Shown here piece after piece: positions 36,313-46,043 of a DNA stretch of 64,000 nucleotides. The position numbers and the translations under genes were made by a program. The stretch is from Caballeronia udeis (GTDB taxonomy: Bacteria > Pseudomonadota > Gammaproteobacteria > Burkholderiales > Burkholderiaceae), in assembly GCF_001544555.2 (NCBI RefSeq), contig NZ_FCOK02000010.1:106022-170021 (forward strand). The letters run 5' to 3'. Within the stretch, counting starts at the first letter, position 1, and each line of letters opens with the position of its first letter. The notes below the pieces were generated by a model that had not been told where the DNA came from, did no database searches, and saw only the letters and a program-made list of their open reading frames with translations.

Positions 36313-36339
36313 TTAACGACGTACCCCGCAAAAACTTTA
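36313..36339 (-). promoter_or_regulatory. Sigma-28 (FliA) promoter of the chemoreceptor
   Basis: On the minus strand: TAAAGTTT (8/8 to consensus), 11 bases, GTCGTTAA (6/8 to GCCGATAA), about 90 bases before the ATG of the chemoreceptor. Spacing and sequence fit FliA, tying the receptor to the flagellar regulon. The rest of 36224-36585 shows no gene; a weak -10 (TAAAAT near 36525) may serve the kinase gene. Confidence 0.75.
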
Positions 36340-36585
36340 GCGAGGCAAAGGGTCGACTGGAAAAGGCCGATCCTGACATTTAGTAAGTTGATATGAAAAC
36401 AATTCGTAAGAGTAAAGATAACGCCTGCCCCTCAAACCCCGTTTAGACGGGACCCAAATTCAACAGCCTGCTACGGCAGCATCAGGGGAGATCTGGCGGC
36501 CGACATGGGTGTCGAAAATACTCGGTAAAATCGACCCCGCACCGGCAAAGCCAACCTGCCGCTCATCCTGGATATCCCCTCCACT

Positions 36586-37944
36586 GTGACCAGCACACTC
36601 GAACAACTTCGCGCCGGACAACTTGCCGGTACCCAGCGACTCGCACTAGCCTGCGGCCTGACCGAATTTCCGCGCGAGATATTCGATCTGTCCGACACGC
36701 TCGAAATCCTCGACCTGTCCGGCAACGCGCTTTCGTCGCTGCCCGACGATCTGCCGCGCCTGACGAACCTGCACACTATTTTCTGCTCGAACAACCAGTT
36801 CACCGAACTGCCGGAGATCCTCGGGCAGTGCACGCAATTGAGCATGGTGGGATTCAAGGCAAACCGCATCCGCAAGGTATCCGGTGCGTCATTACCGCCC
36901 AAACTCCGTTGGCTGATCCTGACCGACAATCAAGTCGAAACGCTACCGCCCGAGATCGGAAACTGCACCCGGTTGCAGAAGCTGATGCTGGCCGGGAATC
37001 AGTTACGCACGTTGCCCGTGGAGTTGGCAGCATGCACTCGCCTCGAATTGATCCGGCTGGCAGCTAATCAGCTTGCCGAACTGCCGGTCTGGGTGGCGTC
37101 GTTGCCCCGGCTATCGTGGCTGGCCTACGCGGGGAATCCATTCAACAAAAGGCTGGAAGCCGACGCAATGACGGATACGCCCGTTGCCCATATCCCGTGG
37201 CAAGCGCTGGATCTGCAGCATCGGCTGGGCGAGGGAGCATCAGGCGTCATTCATCGGGCAGCCTATCCGGCAGCGCACGACGACGCCCGGCCCGTCGCCG
37301 TCAAACTCTTCAAGGGCGCGGTGACGAGCGATGGTCTGCCGCACTGCGAGATGGCGGCGTGCATTGCTGCTGGCGCCCATCCCAATCTGATTCCGGTACT
37401 CGGCAAGGTGAAGGACCACCCTACCGGTGTCCATGGTCTCGTGATGGAGTTGATCGACCCGCAACTCAGGAACTTGGCCGGTCCGCCGAGCCTCGCGTCC
37501 TGCACGCGCGATATCTATGACCTCGACACCCGCTTCGACCTGGCTTCAGCGCTAAGCGTCGCGCAGGGTATTGCGTCGGCAGCCTGGCATTTGCATGAGC
37601 AGGGCATTATGCATGGTGACCTGTACGCCCACAACATTCTGCATGGCGGCCAGGGTCACGCGCTGATGGGGGATTTTGGCGCAGCATCTTTCTATGCAGC
37701 CGACGATCAAGCGCTGGCCCCCGCACTCCAGCGCCTGGAAGTAAGGGCCTTTGGTTGCCTGCTCGAAGAATTGATCGAGCGATGCAATGTACAAGCGTCC
37801 GCGCAAAGCAGCATGGCGATGCTCACCAACCTGAAAGACAGCTGCCTGAGCGAGCAGGCCGCCGACCGGCCCCTGTTCGGCGAAATCGTGAATACCTTGT
37901 CTGCGCTGAGGGATTCGCATCTGAACGAGCCAACTTCAGCTTAA
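36586..37944 (+). CDS. Leucine-rich-repeat protein kinase
   Basis: A 452-residue fusion. Residues about 15-195 are seven or so leucine-rich repeats (LEILDLSGNALSSLP..., LRWLILTDNQVETLP..., LELIRLAANQLAELP). Residues 205-450 are a Ser/Thr-kinase-like domain: glycine loop GEGASG, VAVKLFKG (the ATP lysine), HGDLYAHN in place of HRDLKPEN, and GDFGAAS (DFG). The catalytic Asp and metal Asp/Asn remain but the loop lysine is Tyr/Ala. It starts at a GTG without a clear ribosome site. Such bacterial LRR-kinases are rare and have no known substrate. Single gene. Confidence 0.88.
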   Translation: MTSTLEQLRAGQLAGTQRLALACGLTEFPREIFDLSDTLEILDLSGNALSSLPDDLPRLTNLHTIFCSNNQFTELPEILGQCTQLSMVGFKANRIRKVSGASLPPKLRWLILTDNQVETLPPEIGNCTRLQKLMLAGNQLRTLPVELAACTRLELIRLAANQLAELPVWVASLPRLSWLAYAGNPFNKRLEADAMTDTPVAHIPWQALDLQHRLGEGASGVIHRAAYPAAHDDARPVAVKLFKGAVTSDGLPHCEMAACIAAGAHPNLIPVLGKVKDHPTGVHGLVMELIDPQLRNLAGPPSLASCTRDIYDLDTRFDLASALSVAQGIASAAWHLHEQGIMHGDLYAHNILHGGQGHALMGDFGAASFYAADDQALAPALQRLEVRAFGCLLEELIERCNVQASAQSSMAMLTNLKDSCLSEQAADRPLFGEIVNTLSALRDSHLNEPTSA

Positions 37945-38000
37945 ATTCAGGCTCTTTAAACCGTATACTCATCCTCCCGTTCCCGTAGCGAGAGAGAAAC

Positions 38001-39146
38001 GTGCCAGTGATTACCTGCATCGAGGATTTGCGCGTGCTCGCGCAGCGGCGCGTCCCGCGCATGTTCTACGATTACGCCGATAGCGGCTCGTGGACCGAGA
38101 GTACCTACCGGGCCAACGAAAGCGACTTCCAGCGTATCAAGCTGCGCCAGCGCGTAGCGGTCAACATGGCCGGCCGCAGCACACGCACGGAAATGGTGGG
38201 TCAGGAGGTCGCCATGCCGGTGGCGCTTGCCCCCACGGGGTTGACCGGCATGCAACATGCCGACGGCGAGATCCTCGCGGCGCGCGCGGCGGAGAAGTTC
38301 GGTGTCCCGTTCACCTTGTCCACCATGAGCATCTGCTCGATTGAAGACGTGGCCGCACACACCAGCAAACCGTTCTGGTTCCAGCTCTACATGATGCGTG
38401 ACCGCGACTTCATCGTGCGGCTGATCGAGCGCGCCCGGGCGGCGAAGTGCAGCGCCCTGATGCTCACGCTCGACTTGCAGATCCTCGGCCAGCGCCACAA
38501 GGACATCAAGAACGGGCTGTCGGCGCCGCCCAGGCTGACCCTCCCGAACCTCATGAACCTCGCGACCAAACCACGCTGGTGCCTCGGCATGCTTGGCACC
38601 AAGCGACGCAGTTTCGGCAACATCGTCGGTCATGCAAAGGGCGTGGGTGATCTCTCGTCGCTGAGCTCATGGACCGCCGAACAATTCGATCCGGGCTTGA
38701 GCTGGGCAGATGTCGAGTGGGTCAAGAAGCTGTGGGGCGGCAAGCTCATCCTGAAGGGAATCATGGATGCGGAAGACGCGCGCCTTGCCGCCGACAGCGG
38801 GGCCGACGCAATGATCGTCTCCAACCACGGCGGCCGCCAGCTCGACGGTGCGCCATCGTCCATCTCCGCACTACCCGGGATTGTGAGCGAGGTGGGGAAT
38901 CAGATTGAAGTGTGGGTGGATGGCGGCATTCGGAGCGGACAGGACGTGCTGAAAGCCGTGGCGCTCGGCGCGAAGGGTACGCTGATCGGCCGCAGTTTCC
39001 TGTACGGGCTGGGCGCAATGGGCGAGGCGGGGGTCGAGCGATGCTTGCAGGTCATCCACAAGGAACTCGACATCACCATGGCCTTTTGCGGACACACCGA
39101 CATCCGGCGCGTGAACGACCGGATCCTGCTGCCCGGGACCTTCTGA
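38001..39146 (+). CDS. lldD: FMN-dependent L-lactate dehydrogenase
   Basis: A 381-residue alpha-hydroxy-acid dehydrogenase. FYDYADSGSWTESTYRAN at the N-terminus, PVALAPTGLTGMQHADGE (FMN contact), WFQLYMMRDR, LILKGIMDAEDA (active-site Lys), VSNHGGRQLDGAPSSI with catalytic His/Arg, and VWVDGGIRSGQDVLKA for FMN phosphate. It oxidises L-lactate to pyruvate into the respiratory chain; related enzymes use mandelate or glycolate. GTG start. Convergent with the MlrC gene. Confidence 0.93.
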   Translation: MPVITCIEDLRVLAQRRVPRMFYDYADSGSWTESTYRANESDFQRIKLRQRVAVNMAGRSTRTEMVGQEVAMPVALAPTGLTGMQHADGEILAARAAEKFGVPFTLSTMSICSIEDVAAHTSKPFWFQLYMMRDRDFIVRLIERARAAKCSALMLTLDLQILGQRHKDIKNGLSAPPRLTLPNLMNLATKPRWCLGMLGTKRRSFGNIVGHAKGVGDLSSLSSWTAEQFDPGLSWADVEWVKKLWGGKLILKGIMDAEDARLAADSGADAMIVSNHGGRQLDGAPSSISALPGIVSEVGNQIEVWVDGGIRSGQDVLKAVALGAKGTLIGRSFLYGLGAMGEAGVERCLQVIHKELDITMAFCGHTDIRRVNDRILLPGTF

Positions 39147-39159
39147 AAACCTGCTGCGA

Positions 39160-40638
39160 TTACCAGGTCGTGCCGGCGTCCAGCGGATAGACCGGCCGCC
39201 GGACGTTCCTGAATTCGAACAAGCCGAAATCCGAACTGGTCACGCCACGGCTGTCGCATTCCACCAGGCCGTGCGCGATCGGTACGAATACCGGGCGGCA
39301 ATACATACGCGACTTCAGGATGAGGAACGTCGCGCGCCGCGGATCGATGCCCACACTTTCGAACACGCCAAGGTCCCAGGGCTCATGGGTGCGCTCCGTC
39401 AACACGATCTTAGCCACCTCTACGTCGAGTACCGCGGTGCGGCCCATGTGCGCGCGCTGCCCCGTATAGGTCGGTCCGCTGATCACGTATTCCCCATCGG
39501 TCAACGCCCGCACAACGCCAGTCAGCATGACCGGCCGACGCGGTTTCGCGGCTCCCCCTCTAAGCTTGTTGCCAACGCCAAGCGTGACGGTCGCGCCCAC
39601 TCCCGCCGCGAACAATGCAGCGACCGCTTCCGGATCGCATAGCAGCCCCATCACGATCCCCGTCAAGCCCTGGCCGACAGCTTCCTCGTACACGTCCATC
39701 GTGTCGCACGTGCCGCCCGACATGCAGTTGTCGCCGTGGTCCAGCAACAGCACCGGTTTATCAGCGCCACGGGCGAGCGTGGCGCCCTCCGCCACAGAGT
39801 CTGCAAGCGGCGGACTACGATAGAAAAACCCTTCGCGATCGTCCCAGATTTGCCGCGCAATACGGTCGGCCACACGCGCCGCCGCCGCGCGATCGCCGTC
39901 GCCAACCACCACCACGCTGATGCAGGGCGCCGGGATATCGGCGAGCGAAAATCCCGCCAGCACGGAGACCGCGAGCATGCCCTCGCGCTCGGCGGCCCGG
40001 GCCGCTTCCACCGCGCGTTTCATCGCCCCGGCGGCGCTCGCGCTGCGCAACGTATGGGTGAGCAGCGGCGGCTGCGCCCACGCAAGCACGGGCTGCGCGC
40101 GGCCATCGAGCAGATCGAACAGCAGCCGCGCCGCGTGAGCGCCGCATTCGAACATATCGACATGCGGATAGGTCTTGAAGCTGACCATGACATCCGCGTT
40201 GTCGATCATCTTCTGCGTGACGTTCCCGTGCAGATCAAGAGCGACGGCGATGGGCGCATCCGGTAACGCGGCACGCACGCGTTCGAGCAGGTCACCCTCG
40301 CTGTCATTCGAATTTTCCGCGACCATTGCGCCGTGCAGGTCGAGCATGACGGCGTCGCAACCGTGCGCGGCTTCCACAATGGCGTTGCAGATAAGGTCGT
40401 ACGCTGCAGCCGCGACCGGACCGCTTGGATTCGCCGATGCAGAAACCGGCGTGACAAGTTGCGCGCCCGCGCGTTCGGCGGCGTCGATGAACGCGGACAT
40501 GGCGGTCCGCATGCCCTTGTTCTCGTTGTATGCGTCCTCGCCGAACGCAGGACCGTTACGACCGAACGCCGCCAGCGGCGTAGCCACCGGCGAGAACGTA
40601 TTGGTCTCGTGATTCATACGCGCGACAAGAATTTTCAT
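39160..40638 (-). CDS. M81-family peptidase (MlrC-like)
   Basis: A 492-residue protein like MlrC, the last enzyme of microcystin breakdown. MKILVARMNHETNTFSP opens the family, AVMLDLHGAMV and LDLHGNVTQKM carry likely zinc-binding residues, and LLDHGDNCMSGGTCDT is the second conserved block. Many proteobacterial copies sit in peptide/amino-acid uptake loci and act on unknown amides. The ATG at 40638 is preferred (GGAAG upstream). Downstream of an amino-acid binding protein gene and a DUF2817 gene on the same strand. Confidence 0.9.
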   Translation of the reverse strand: MKILVARMNHETNTFSPVATPLAAFGRNGPAFGEDAYNENKGMRTAMSAFIDAAERAGAQLVTPVSASANPSGPVAAAAYDLICNAIVEAAHGCDAVMLDLHGAMVAENSNDSEGDLLERVRAALPDAPIAVALDLHGNVTQKMIDNADVMVSFKTYPHVDMFECGAHAARLLFDLLDGRAQPVLAWAQPPLLTHTLRSASAAGAMKRAVEAARAAEREGMLAVSVLAGFSLADIPAPCISVVVVGDGDRAAAARVADRIARQIWDDREGFFYRSPPLADSVAEGATLARGADKPVLLLDHGDNCMSGGTCDTMDVYEEAVGQGLTGIVMGLLCDPEAVAALFAAGVGATVTLGVGNKLRGGAAKPRRPVMLTGVVRALTDGEYVISGPTYTGQRAHMGRTAVLDVEVAKIVLTERTHEPWDLGVFESVGIDPRRATFLILKSRMYCRPVFVPIAHGLVECDSRGVTSSDFGLFEFRNVRRPVYPLDAGTTW

Positions 40639-40723
40639 GCGGCTTCCACTCAACGGGTTCAGACCACGCGAACGCTCCTGCCCACACTGCGAGCGATTTC
40701 GCCTCTCGCCCGATCATACATTT

Positions 40724-41497
40724 TCAACTTCCCGAAATATCGAAATCGAAATAGCGCCGCTCGATTTTCTGATAGGTTCCGTCCTTCCTCATCGAATCGA
40801 TCGCGTGATCAAGTTTCGTCCGCAATGCGGTATCGTCCTTGCGCACACCAATGCCGGCGCCCTTGCCCAAGGTCTTCGCATCGCTCACCGGGTCTCCAAC
40901 AAACGCAAAACCCTTGCCTTGCGGCGTCTTGAGAAATCCCTGGCTGCCGGCAATCATGTCCGTCAGCGTGACATCTATACGGCCGGCCAGCAGATCAGTG
41001 ACCACCTGCTCCTGATTCGCGTACGACACCACCTCGATCCCGGCGGGCGCCCAGTTCGCTTTCGCGTAGGCTTCCTGCGTAGAGCCCTGCGCGACCCCGA
41101 CTTTCTTGCCCGTCAACGAAGCCACCGTCGGCTTGATATCCGCGCCTTCCTTTCCGATCAGACGGCTAGGCGTATTGAACAGCGGCACGGAGAATGCAAC
41201 CTGTTCCTCGCGCTTCGGGGTGATCGACATAGCCGACAGAATGGCATCGAACTTGCGGCCTTGCAGCGCCGGAATAATGCCGTCGAAACCCGTTTCGACC
41301 CAGACGCATTTGACATCGAGCCGCTTGCAGATTTCGTTGCCAAGGTCGATCTCGAAGCCCACCAGTTGTCCCGACGGCGCTTTCGATTCGAACGGCGCAT
41401 AAGTCGGGTCAACGCCGAAGCGAAGTTCACTTGCGTCCTTCGCTTGCACGCAGAACGCGGCAAGTAACAACGCCATGCCAGCCAGTGCCTTTTTCAT
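40724..41497 (-). CDS. ABC transporter substrate-binding protein, family 3 (polar amino acid type)
   Basis: A 257-residue periplasmic binding protein like HisJ/ArgT. Signal MKKALAGMALLLAAFCVQA, then ELRFGVDPTYAPFESKAPSGQLVGFEIDLGNEICKRL, the family N-lobe. The ATG at 41497 has GGAG 6 bases upstream. No permease or ATPase genes adjoin. The flanking peptidase genes suggest it imports a product such as a basic or dipeptide-like amino acid. Confidence 0.92.
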   Translation of the reverse strand: MKKALAGMALLLAAFCVQAKDASELRFGVDPTYAPFESKAPSGQLVGFEIDLGNEICKRLDVKCVWVETGFDGIIPALQGRKFDAILSAMSITPKREEQVAFSVPLFNTPSRLIGKEGADIKPTVASLTGKKVGVAQGSTQEAYAKANWAPAGIEVVSYANQEQVVTDLLAGRIDVTLTDMIAGSQGFLKTPQGKGFAFVGDPVSDAKTLGKGAGIGVRKDDTALRTKLDHAIDSMRKDGTYQKIERRYFDFDISGS

Positions 41498-41609
41498 GGA
41501 TGCTCCAGTTCGACGGAATAGCCGCATCGTTGAATGCGTTGCCGGCTAAGGTTGATAAAACCGCTTCTATAGCGGGTTTTGAGATTTAGCGTTGCGTGAG
41601 GTTCGGGCA

Positions 41610-42713
41610 CTAGGCGGTCTGCAGAGCCAGCAACCCGCGTTCGAAAATCTGCCGCGTGCGTAGCTGGACGAGTTCACGCCAGTCGCGGTCGGCAGGGTAG
41701 AAATGTTCCGCCAGCGCGGCCTTGATCCGGCGTCCCGTTTCGTCTTCAGGATCGCCGTACAGGTGCAGCCAGTGATCGTCCCTTAGCGTGCTATGTCCTC
41801 GCGCGCCATCGTAGGTCCCGCATTCGATGACCAGTTGCATCAGGTCGGTACCGGGCAACGAATCGAGCAGCGCCTGTGATGTATAACCTGTCGCAGTCGC
41901 GGCAATTCCCGAATCGGTGGTAGCGCCAGGTCCGGTAATGATCGTGTAAAGCCACGGGCCGAAAACGGACTGTGACTTGACGAGTGCGGGATAGCTTTCC
42001 TGCGCCACCGCCAGCAACATGGCATGACCGAACGCACCTGCCCCGGTATGCAGGTCGAAGCACATTGCTGTCTGTGCGCCTTCCATAAAACGTTTCCCGA
42101 TGGCGCGCAAGGTCTGGTTGCTCCAGGTGGCCTGCTGGCCGCCGAAGAAAATGCCGTCGGCGTGAGCGTACTGACCCGCTTCCACAATGCTCATGACCGT
42201 GGCGAGCCCTGACCTTTCGATCTCCGCTGCGAACCGCTCGTCGGCGCGGCGGCGGGCGGGACCGTCCAGGTCACGGCACAGATAGATATCGTGAAATGCT
42301 TCATAGCGCGCGTTGTCGGGCAGGGGCTCATTGAACGCGACGTAGTTCCGGTTGAGGTCGACGTTATCCTCATTCACTCGACGTAACCAGGCCGTTCCCC
42401 ACGGATTGATCAGGTGCACCACGATCACACAGACGTCCGCCGGCAAAGCACGCTTTTGCAATGAATGAAGAAACGCAATCTGCGCTTCGGAGCCGTAGTA
42501 CCCCTCGATCCCATGCGTGCCGGAGATGACAATGAAGCGCTTGGGAGCAAGCGGATCGCCGATCAACGCTACGTCCGTGGCAAGCATTTCTCCACGGGGA
42601 CCGCGCATTGGATGCCGGAACTCCGTGAGATCCGCGCCGGCAGCCAGCGCGGCTTCCATAAAACGCTCACGCTGTGCGGTAAAACCTAGTGCTTCGATAA
42701 AGTGCCGGTTCAT
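41610..42713 (-). CDS. DUF2817 / M14-like metallopeptidase
   Basis: A 367-residue protein of the carboxypeptidase-A-like DUF2817 group. Likely zinc residues: SGTHGIEGYYGSEAQI (His...Glu) and DLHTGAGAFGHAMLL (His), with IECGTYD near the end. The ATG at 42713 is supported by GGAAAGAG. It should release an amino acid or act on an acylated amino acid. Tandem with the binding protein and MlrC genes, all leftward. Confidence 0.88.
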   Translation of the reverse strand: MNRHFIEALGFTAQRERFMEAALAAGADLTEFRHPMRGPRGEMLATDVALIGDPLAPKRFIVISGTHGIEGYYGSEAQIAFLHSLQKRALPADVCVIVVHLINPWGTAWLRRVNEDNVDLNRNYVAFNEPLPDNARYEAFHDIYLCRDLDGPARRRADERFAAEIERSGLATVMSIVEAGQYAHADGIFFGGQQATWSNQTLRAIGKRFMEGAQTAMCFDLHTGAGAFGHAMLLAVAQESYPALVKSQSVFGPWLYTIITGPGATTDSGIAATATGYTSQALLDSLPGTDLMQLVIECGTYDGARGHSTLRDDHWLHLYGDPEDETGRRIKAALAEHFYPADRDWRELVQLRTRQIFERGLLALQTA

Positions 42714-42762
42714 GTTCTCTTTCCAGAATTTACGATCGCTTTCGATCAACTAGTTTGCGTTG

Positions 42763-43866
42763 CTAACCAATTCTTATGGTGACAGCGGACGACGGCCTTG
42801 CACAGCACAGCAGCACTTCGCCATCACGCGGCTCATCGAGCGGTTGCTCGAAGTACTCGACCATCCCGTCGACCAACTGGCTGGCGCAACACCCGCACAA
42901 TCCCGCGCGGCAACTGAAAGACGGTTTGAGGCCCGCAGCTTCGGCAAAATCCAGCAATGAATGACATGATGCGTCCCATGCAAGAGTCTTGCCGGAGGGC
43001 GCAAAACAGACCGTCGGAACCGACTCATCCGATGTGACCGAAGGCTTGGACGAACACGGCACGTCGGCCTCTTCCGCTTCAAGCACCGAGGTAGGTCCGA
43101 AGAACTCATGCCGGATGCGGGCTTTGTCGACACCAAGGCTGCGCAGCAAGCGGAAGTTCGCCTGCATGAAGGGCGTCGGGCCGCACAGGTAAACGTCGTA
43201 GTCGTCGAGCGGCAGCAAGCGCTGCATGGTCTCGCGCGTGATCAGGCCGTGACTGTCGAAGCGCTGCTCCGCGACGTCCAATGGCTCAGGCGTGCGGTAA
43301 CAGATATGCGTCAGCACACCCTCCCTGCTCGCCTGTAAGCGCGCCACTTCATCCTGAAACGCATGCACGCTGCCGTTTTCGCATGCGTGTATGAAATAGA
43401 CACGACGCCGGGACGTCGCGCACAGGCGATGCAACATGCTGAGCATCGGCGTCACGCCAACACCACCGCTTAACAACACGACGGGTCGATCGCTATGCTC
43501 ATCGAGCACGAACGCACCGCCCGGACCGGCAACATCGAGCGTAGCGCCTGCCTCGATAACGCCATGCAGATAGCTCGACACCAGCCCGTCAGGAAGCTCG
43601 CCCCGATCCGGCGGCGCCAGTTGATGCTTGACCGAAATGCGCCAGCGTGTGCGCTCGGCAGGATCGCCGGACAAGCTGTAATGCCGCAGCAAGCTCTGCC
43701 CGTCAGCACCGGGGACACGCACCTGAACAAATTGTCCCGGCAGGAAAGCCGGCAGCAACGCACCGTCCACCGCTTCAAGCGCGAACGATTTGATGACGCT
43801 GCTTTCAAGCTGTACGTCAACTACGCGCACTCGCCTGAACGCTCGCGGTTCTGTTGCGTCTTGCAT
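42763..43866 (-). CDS. Rieske oxygenase reductase subunit (VanB-like)
   Basis: A 367-residue electron-transfer protein of the phthalate dioxygenase reductase/VanB type: an FMN-binding beta barrel (LRHYSLSGDP), an NAD-binding domain (VVLLSGGVGVTPMLSML), and a C-terminal plant-type 2Fe-2S ferredoxin (FSCRAGLCGCCASQLVDG ... LLCCARP). It carries electrons from NADH to the oxygenase encoded immediately upstream (2 bases between genes). Confidence 0.92.
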   Translation of the reverse strand: MQDATEPRAFRRVRVVDVQLESSVIKSFALEAVDGALLPAFLPGQFVQVRVPGADGQSLLRHYSLSGDPAERTRWRISVKHQLAPPDRGELPDGLVSSYLHGVIEAGATLDVAGPGGAFVLDEHSDRPVVLLSGGVGVTPMLSMLHRLCATSRRRVYFIHACENGSVHAFQDEVARLQASREGVLTHICYRTPEPLDVAEQRFDSHGLITRETMQRLLPLDDYDVYLCGPTPFMQANFRLLRSLGVDKARIRHEFFGPTSVLEAEEADVPCSSKPSVTSDESVPTVCFAPSGKTLAWDASCHSLLDFAEAAGLKPSFSCRAGLCGCCASQLVDGMVEYFEQPLDEPRDGEVLLCCARPSSAVTIRIG

Positions 43867-43868
43867 GG

Positions 43869-44921
43869 CTAACGAACGCAGTCTAGCGCGGCGGGTTCCG
43901 GAGCCGGCGTCTCCGCCTCGATCAGCCGTTGCAGGCTGCGTCGAAAGCGCAACGGCCCGGCATCGAGCGGCAAATCGAGATTAGGTGTTCGCCGGTTTGC
44001 CATGCCCGCGTGGACGGCCGTCAGGATCGCACGGTCCTCTTCGAATGCGTGGCGAACGTCCTCGTTGAACTGACGCGACACGTTTTCATCGCGTTGATCG
44101 AAGTTGCGCATCTGGAACCAGAAATAGCGCGTGTTCGATTCATCGATCGGCGTCATGAAGTTGTACGAATTCATCAGGAAGACATGCTCGTGCGGCGGAC
44201 CTTCGTCGGTACCGGTGCCCGCCGGCGTGAACACCGCCTTGATGATCGCATGCGATGGAAACCGCACTTCATAATGCTGCTTGCGGTCGCACCGTCCGGG
44301 GAATTTGACGAAACGTGCGTAGAAGGGTGCCACATCCACGTCTCGCATCCATCGCGACACAACCACGCCGTTATCGGTCACCGTCGTTTTCAGCGGCTCG
44401 GATTCGCACGCCGCGTTGCCGAACGAAGACGGATGAACCCACGCAACGTGGGACGGATCAAGCAGGTTGTCCGTTACATACAGATAGTTGCACGCGACCG
44501 TCATGGCATCGCCCTGGTTCATGCCCCAGGCCGGATCGTCCCATTCCTCGACTGCGAAAATATCGTCCGTATTCGCCTGCTGCGGCGAGCCCATCCAGAT
44601 CCAGACCAGACCGTAACGCTCTTCAACGGGATAGCTGCGAACACGTGCGGCCGGGGGGATTCTCGCCATGCCCGGTGCTCGCACGCAGGTTCCCGCGCAA
44701 TCGAATGTCAGGCCGTGGTAACCGCACTCGATCTGGCCGTCCTGCAGGCGTCCCATCGACAAAGGCAGCTTCCGGTGCGGGCAAGCGTCTTCCAGCGCGG
44801 CCACCGCGCCGCCAGGAGTGCGATACAAAACCACCGGTTCGCCAAGCAGCGTGACAGGATGTAGGCCATCGCCAATCTCGCTGCTCCATGCCGCCACGTA
44901 CCACGCGTTTCTTAAGAACAT
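43869..44921 (-). CDS. Rieske non-heme iron oxygenase, VanA-like
   Basis: A 350-residue oxygenase subunit. Rieske site C47-x-H49...C66-x2-H69 (ACPHRKLPLS, ECGYHGL); mononuclear iron site in DNLLDPSHVAWVHPSSFG. Like vanillate O-demethylase oxygenase, which removes a methyl group from a methoxy-arene as formaldehyde. The substrate here is not certain. First gene of the VanA-VanB operon. The LysR gene is divergent from it. Confidence 0.92.
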   Translation of the reverse strand: MFLRNAWYVAAWSSEIGDGLHPVTLLGEPVVLYRTPGGAVAALEDACPHRKLPLSMGRLQDGQIECGYHGLTFDCAGTCVRAPGMARIPPAARVRSYPVEERYGLVWIWMGSPQQANTDDIFAVEEWDDPAWGMNQGDAMTVACNYLYVTDNLLDPSHVAWVHPSSFGNAACESEPLKTTVTDNGVVVSRWMRDVDVAPFYARFVKFPGRCDRKQHYEVRFPSHAIIKAVFTPAGTGTDEGPPHEHVFLMNSYNFMTPIDESNTRYFWFQMRNFDQRDENVSRQFNEDVRHAFEEDRAILTAVHAGMANRRTPNLDLPLDAGPLRFRRSLQRLIEAETPAPEPAALDCVR

Positions 44922-45079
44922 TGACCCCTCCGCTCCATTCGGCTGACGGCCATTGCGGCCGCTCTATCCGTTCAATCACCTGGGGTCAGCTTAGGAATTC
45001 AAAATTGAAAAGAACAGAGGGCTAAATCTTTGACATCGTTTAGAATTTCTAAAACGACTTGAGTCTCCACCCGCTAAGC

Positions 45080-46021
45080 ATGGACACACTCCCACCACTA
45101 CGAGCGTTACAGGTATTCGACACCTTGGGCCGTTGCGGGGGTGTGGTCGAGACAGCGCGCCGGCTCGGCGTTTCGCCGGGTGCGGTCAGCCAGCAGATCA
45201 AGATCCTGGAAGATTCGCTGGGCATGCGGCTGCTGGCGAAAGAAGGCAAGCGCCTTCGTCTGACCGCCGCAGGCGTGCGTTATCACGAGACCTGCGCGGC
45301 GGCGTTCGAAAGCCTGCGGGTAGCAGGCGCCGAGATGGAACGTGTAAGGAACAGGCGCAGCCTCAGCGTGAGCGCGTTGCCCTCGTTGCTGTCAAAGTGG
45401 CTTGCGCCGCGCATCTACGAGTGGCAAAGCGCGCACCCGGAACTGGATGTGTATCTGGATGGCACCCATTCGGAGCCGTCGCCCGACGGCCCCGAGATCG
45501 ACTTTCGCATTACCTACGGCGAGCGCATCAATCATGCGGGCACCACGGTCGAACTGTTTCGCGACAGCGTCGTACCCGTATGCAGCCCTCGGTTGCTCGA
45601 GACCAGGCGGCCACTTGTGAAGCTGGAGGACATCCTCGCTTACCCGTTGCTGTCGATAGACTGGTTTCCCAAGTTCTCCTCGCCGCCATCCTGGCGCGAA
45701 TGGTTCGCGGCCAATGGCGTTGATTGTCCTGAGGACGTGCGCGTCAATCGCCTGGTGTTTTCGTTGTCGGGGCTCGCAATACAAGCAGCCATTGACGGTC
45801 ATGGGTTCGTGCTGGCGCAGACATCGATGATTGTCGACGACCTGACAGCGGGCCGGCTCGTTCTGCCGTTTCCGGTCGGCGTTGTACTACCCTCACCCTA
45901 TTTCCTGACCTGGCAGGCCAGCAGCTTCGACCAGCCGCACTGCCGTGTTTTTCATCGCTGGCTTCTCACCCGCAGCCGCGAACAACAAGCGATCAACGAC
46001 CGGATGCTCGATCCCGGGTAA
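45080..46021 (+). CDS. LysR-family transcriptional regulator
   Basis: A 313-residue regulator: MDTLPPLRALQVFDTLGRCGGVVETARRLGVSPGAVSQQIK is the wHTH and the remainder is the substrate-binding-like effector domain. An upstream TTG at 45059 is possible but not needed. The ribosome site is weak. Divergent from the VanA-type oxygenase gene, its likely target, with about 160 bases between. Confidence 0.9.
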   Translation: MDTLPPLRALQVFDTLGRCGGVVETARRLGVSPGAVSQQIKILEDSLGMRLLAKEGKRLRLTAAGVRYHETCAAAFESLRVAGAEMERVRNRRSLSVSALPSLLSKWLAPRIYEWQSAHPELDVYLDGTHSEPSPDGPEIDFRITYGERINHAGTTVELFRDSVVPVCSPRLLETRRPLVKLEDILAYPLLSIDWFPKFSSPPSWREWFAANGVDCPEDVRVNRLVFSLSGLAIQAAIDGHGFVLAQTSMIVDDLTAGRLVLPFPVGVVLPSPYFLTWQASSFDQPHCRVFHRWLLTRSREQQAINDRMLDPG

Positions 46022-46043
46022 GCGCTCCGCACGAGAGGTTTGT

